A stretch of 7,523 bases of DNA from Candidatus Gerdarchaeota archaeon (lineage in GTDB: Archaea > Asgardarchaeota > Heimdallarchaeia > JABLTI01): assembly GCA_016839405.1 (NCBI GenBank), contig JAEOUJ010000248.1, forward strand, positions 1 to 7,523, read 5' to 3'. Made by a program: the position numbers and the translations under genes. Positions 5,721 through 7,523 of the stretch are shown in pieces; positions within the stretch are counted from its first letter, which is position 1, and each line of letters starts with the position of its first letter. Under the pieces are notes generated by a model. The model was not told where the DNA came from, did not search any database, and saw nothing but the letters and a program-made list of their open reading frames with translations.

Positions 5721-6437
5721 ATGGACTTATCTATATTATTCGGGCTTATATTTTTAGCTTTAGGATCCTATTTATATGGTTCCATTTGTTGGGCTATAGT
5801 TATTACTCGTATAAAAAATAAAGAAGATATTCGGACATTGGGAGATAGAAATCCTGGTGCATATAATACAGGTCGATCACTTGGCGCGAAATTTGGAGTT
5901 TTATGTATGCTATTAGATGCTACTAAAGGTCTAATTCCAGCAATAATTGCTACAAATATTAAATTTGGTGAGCATCAAGATTGGGCTGTTGGATTAGCTG
6001 GAAGTTTTGCTTTGTTTGGTCACTGTTATCCTATTTTCTTTAATTTTAAAGGAGGAAATGGTTATTCCACTATTTTTGGTTTTATGTTTATTTACAATCC
6101 TTGTATGATTATAGAATGGGGTGTTTTTGTTTTTGTTCTAACATTGATCTTCAAATACATTAGACCAATGCAATTTATTGCTATCATAACCACAGGTATT
6201 ACTAGTTTGTTTATACCTTGGACATTTTTCTGGAGGAATTTAGGCCGTTTACTAACCATTGATATTGCTGTTGTTGTTTTGCCAATCCTAATTTTCGTTG
6301 CAGCTATTATTCAAGCTCCGAAATTTATTCCATATTTCTATGGTATCTACAAGGGAACAGAAGAAAAAATATTCTTCTTTAAATCAATTTCCAGGAAAGA
6401 AAAACAAACAACTGAAGATGGCATAATAGACTCTTAA
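5721..6437 (+). CDS. PlsY-like membrane glycerol-3-phosphate acyltransferase homologue, diverged
   Basis: The 238-residue membrane protein has several hydrophobic helices. Family landmarks in order: YLYGSI near residues 18-23 (PlsY YLLGSIP, with the conserved Ser as S21), DIRTLGDRNPGAYN (36-49) for PlsY DIR..GSGNxGATN, GHCYPIFFNFKGGNG (100-114) for GHxFPxFLxFKGGKG, and KGTEEK (211-216) for the terminal GTE. PlsY transfers an acyl group from acyl-phosphate to the sn-1 position of glycerol-3-phosphate at the inner face of the membrane. Departures: GGNG instead of GGKG, AYN instead of ATN, and, counting back from GTE, Phe and Tyr where bacterial PlsY has the motif-3 His and Asn. It is longer than most PlsY (about 200). 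It could therefore use another acceptor or donor, or be inactive. The start at ATG 5721 follows a GTGAT ribosome site; GTG 5712 would add three residues. It follows the dehydrogenase by 55 bp. Confidence 0.75.
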   Translation: MDLSILFGLIFLALGSYLYGSICWAIVITRIKNKEDIRTLGDRNPGAYNTGRSLGAKFGVLCMLLDATKGLIPAIIATNIKFGEHQDWAVGLAGSFALFGHCYPIFFNFKGGNGYSTIFGFMFIYNPCMIIEWGVFVFVLTLIFKYIRPMQFIAIITTGITSLFIPWTFFWRNLGRLLTIDIAVVVLPILIFVAAIIQAPKFIPYFYGIYKGTEEKIFFFKSISRKEKQTTEDGIIDS

Positions 6438-6487
6438 TTAATTACTTGCATAAAAAATCATTATATTTTTAGTCTACTAAAATAAAA

Positions 6488-6492
6488 TGAGG
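6488..6492 (+). promoter_or_regulatory. TGAGG Shine-Dalgarno supporting a TTG start
   Basis: TGAGG sits 7 nt before TTG 6500. The nearby ATG at 6487 runs into a stop after two codons, so TTG is the only start that gives the full isochorismatase-like domain. TTATATTTTT at 6461-6470 could be a TATA box or a T-tract terminator of the preceding gene. Confidence 0.5.
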
Positions 6493-6499
6493 TTTTAAT

Positions 6500-7075
6500 T
6501 TGAAATCTAAAACAATTATAGAAGAATGGAATAATATAGAAATTCCTTCACCACCAGAGATAATTGACGTAATAATCAATCCTAATAAAACAGCATTTTT
6601 AGTACTTGATTTACAAATGAATAATTGTAATGAAGAACGCAGACCAAGATGCACCCAAAGATTGGCCATAATAGCTAATTTCTTATTTAAAGTACGAGAG
6701 AAAAAAATGCTTGTTGTATACGCATTAACAAGTTCTGCAACAAAAGAGAATATACGTTCTGAAGTTTTCCCACTTTTAAATGAACCGATTGTTCAATCTG
6801 GAGTAGACAAATTTTACAATACCGATTTGGAATCCATTTTACTTAAGAAGAAAATTAATACTGTAATTATTGTAGGAACATCAGCTCATGGAGCGGTATT
6901 ACACACTGCAACAGGTGCATCTCTAAGAAATTTTAAAGTAATTATTCCAATTGAAGGATTATCTGCATCTGAAGCATATGCGGAACAATACACAATTTGG
7001 CATTTAGCAAATGGACCAGGTACAAGAAGAAACGTCACTTTAACAAAATTTGATTTGATAAATTTTGAAAGATAA
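6500..7075 (+). CDS. Isochorismatase-like hydrolase family protein lacking the catalytic Cys
   Basis: The 191-residue protein has the cysteine-hydrolase/isochorismatase fold: strand TAFLVLDLQ with D37, a lysine K104 in SGVDKFYNTDLESILL, strand TVIIVGTSAHGAVLHTATGAS (121-141), and strand FKVIIPIEGLSA. In most members the triad is Asp-Lys-Cys, with the Cys seven residues into the G-x5-C segment after the third strand. Here that position is Ala132 (G126-TSAHG-A132). True isochorismatases such as PhzD and EntB also lack the Cys at this place and keep Asp and Lys, so the protein need not be dead, but an amidase mechanism with a thiol is excluded. Substrate unknown. The start is TTG with a TGAGG ribosome site. 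It follows the PlsY-like gene by 62 bp on the same strand; whether it shares the operon is uncertain. Confidence 0.78.
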   Translation: MKSKTIIEEWNNIEIPSPPEIIDVIINPNKTAFLVLDLQMNNCNEERRPRCTQRLAIIANFLFKVREKKMLVVYALTSSATKENIRSEVFPLLNEPIVQSGVDKFYNTDLESILLKKKINTVIIVGTSAHGAVLHTATGASLRNFKVIIPIEGLSASEAYAEQYTIWHLANGPGTRRNVTLTKFDLINFER

Positions 7076-7109
7076 ATTAAATACAGAATAAATGAAATTT
7101 AAATATACT

Positions 7110-7114
7110 GTGAT
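7110..7114 (+). promoter_or_regulatory. GTGAT Shine-Dalgarno match for the kinase gene
   Basis: GTGAT lies 5 nt before TTG 7120, the same type and spacing as at 5712. A TGA stop is in frame at 7111-7113, so no start further upstream is possible. Confidence 0.4.
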
Positions 7115-7119
7115 TCACA

Positions 7120-7523
7120 TTGTCTTATAAATCAAGTATACCCATTACAAAGAAGCAATTAAGCAAAATAATCAAAGAACATTTTCCAGAACAGAAGATA
7201 ATAAAAATAGTCGAAATAACAGAATCCTTCGTTAATCCAGTTTATTCATTTTCATTGGATACTTATGAAGAATTTATTTTGAAAGTAAACAATCCCCGTT
7301 GGCCATTTAAACAACAAAGGGAAATTGAAGCTATAAAAAAAGCTAAAACAAACACTTCAATTCCTATTCCTAATATAATCACTTATTCAATTACTAACGA
7401 TCCATTTTCATATACGATTTTTGAAAAAGCTCCTGGAATTGAATTAAGGGAAGCAATAAATAAAGAAAAACTAACTTCAAAAGAAATAATTAACATTATT
7501 AAAAAAATTGGTTCCTATTTGGG
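7120..7523 (+). CDS. APH/choline-kinase-like phosphotransferase, N-terminal part, cut by window edge
   Basis: This frame runs open to the right edge, giving 134 residues of the N-lobe. It shows the aminoglycoside phosphotransferase (PF01636) pattern: ITESFVNPVYSFSLD (about 33-47) for the glycine-poor nucleotide loop and strand, FILKVNN with the ATP-contacting Lys at 55, an R-E-I-E helix with Glu 68 or 70 as its salt-bridge partner, IPIPNII (IPVPxII in the family), and the hinge-like FEKAPG (101-106, family EKxPG). The catalytic HxDxxxxN loop would lie beyond the window. Family members phosphorylate small molecules such as homoserine, choline, sugars or aminoglycosides; nothing here picks one. 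The start is TTG 7120: a stop lies in frame just upstream and a GTGAT ribosome site fits. The gap to the isochorismatase-like gene is 44 bp. Confidence 0.7.
   Translation, partial: MSYKSSIPITKKQLSKIIKEHFPEQKIIKIVEITESFVNPVYSFSLDTYEEFILKVNNPRWPFKQQREIEAIKKAKTNTSIPIPNIITYSITNDPFSYTIFEKAPGIELREAINKEKLTSKEIINIIKKIGSYL

Noticed and set aside
6451..6471. Weak TAAAAA/TTTTTA inverted repeat after the PlsY-like gene
   Set aside because: Six A-T pairs only; not distinguishable from background composition.
1..7523. tRNA, rRNA, CRISPR array, insertion sequence or riboswitch
   Set aside because: I looked for GC-rich folded stretches, evenly spaced repeats, transposase motifs and terminal inverted repeats and saw none.

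Overview
The window is strongly AT-rich coding DNA from a prokaryote, most likely an archaeon and possibly an Asgard (Promethearchaeota) lineage. Points for Archaea are TATA-like rather than -35/-10 promoters, a long pyrimidine/T-tract terminator after the small heat shock gene, and the general character of the ferredoxins and zinc-ribbon protein. Points against certainty are two stem-loop terminators that would not look odd in a bacterium, and the absence of any rRNA, ribosomal or other domain-diagnostic gene. Starts are often TTG placed behind Shine-Dalgarno matches of the GGAGG or GGTGAT type; four of the nine genes look TTG-initiated or have no better choice.

Left part (1-2688): the 3' part of a polytopic membrane acyltransferase related to heparan-alpha-glucosaminide N-acetyltransferase runs in from the left edge. 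It faces two minus-strand genes: a tandem-domain GNAT protein and, downstream of it, a zinc-ribbon protein joined to a LURP-one/scramblase-like beta-barrel domain with a C-terminal hydrophobic helix. The convergent junction (889-952) carries a 12-bp hairpin, and the GNAT gene ends in a stem-loop plus T-tract.

Middle (2689-3479): a 284-bp very AT-rich divergent regulatory region leads into a small, cysteine-decorated Hsp20 chaperone, which ends in an obvious T-tract terminator and a 177-bp spacer.

Right part (3480-7523): six plus-strand genes closely follow one another. They encode a cysteine-rich Fe-S protein with a C-terminal two-cluster ferredoxin domain, a small two-cluster ferredoxin, a 3-beta-hydroxysteroid-dehydrogenase-like NAD(P) oxidoreductase, a PlsY-like glycerol-3-phosphate acyltransferase homologue, an isochorismatase-fold protein without the usual catalytic cysteine, and the start of an APH-type kinase cut by the right edge. 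The first three are separated by 3 bp and 23 bp and are very probably cotranscribed; gaps then widen to 44-62 bp.

The most interesting signal is the right-hand cluster: electron carriers, an NAD-dependent sterol/sugar-type dehydrogenase and a diverged PlsY homologue together suggest a small redox and lipid-modification module. In an archaeon this would bear on the 'lipid divide' question, but the PlsY homologue departs from the bacterial family at several conserved positions, so its substrate should not be assumed.
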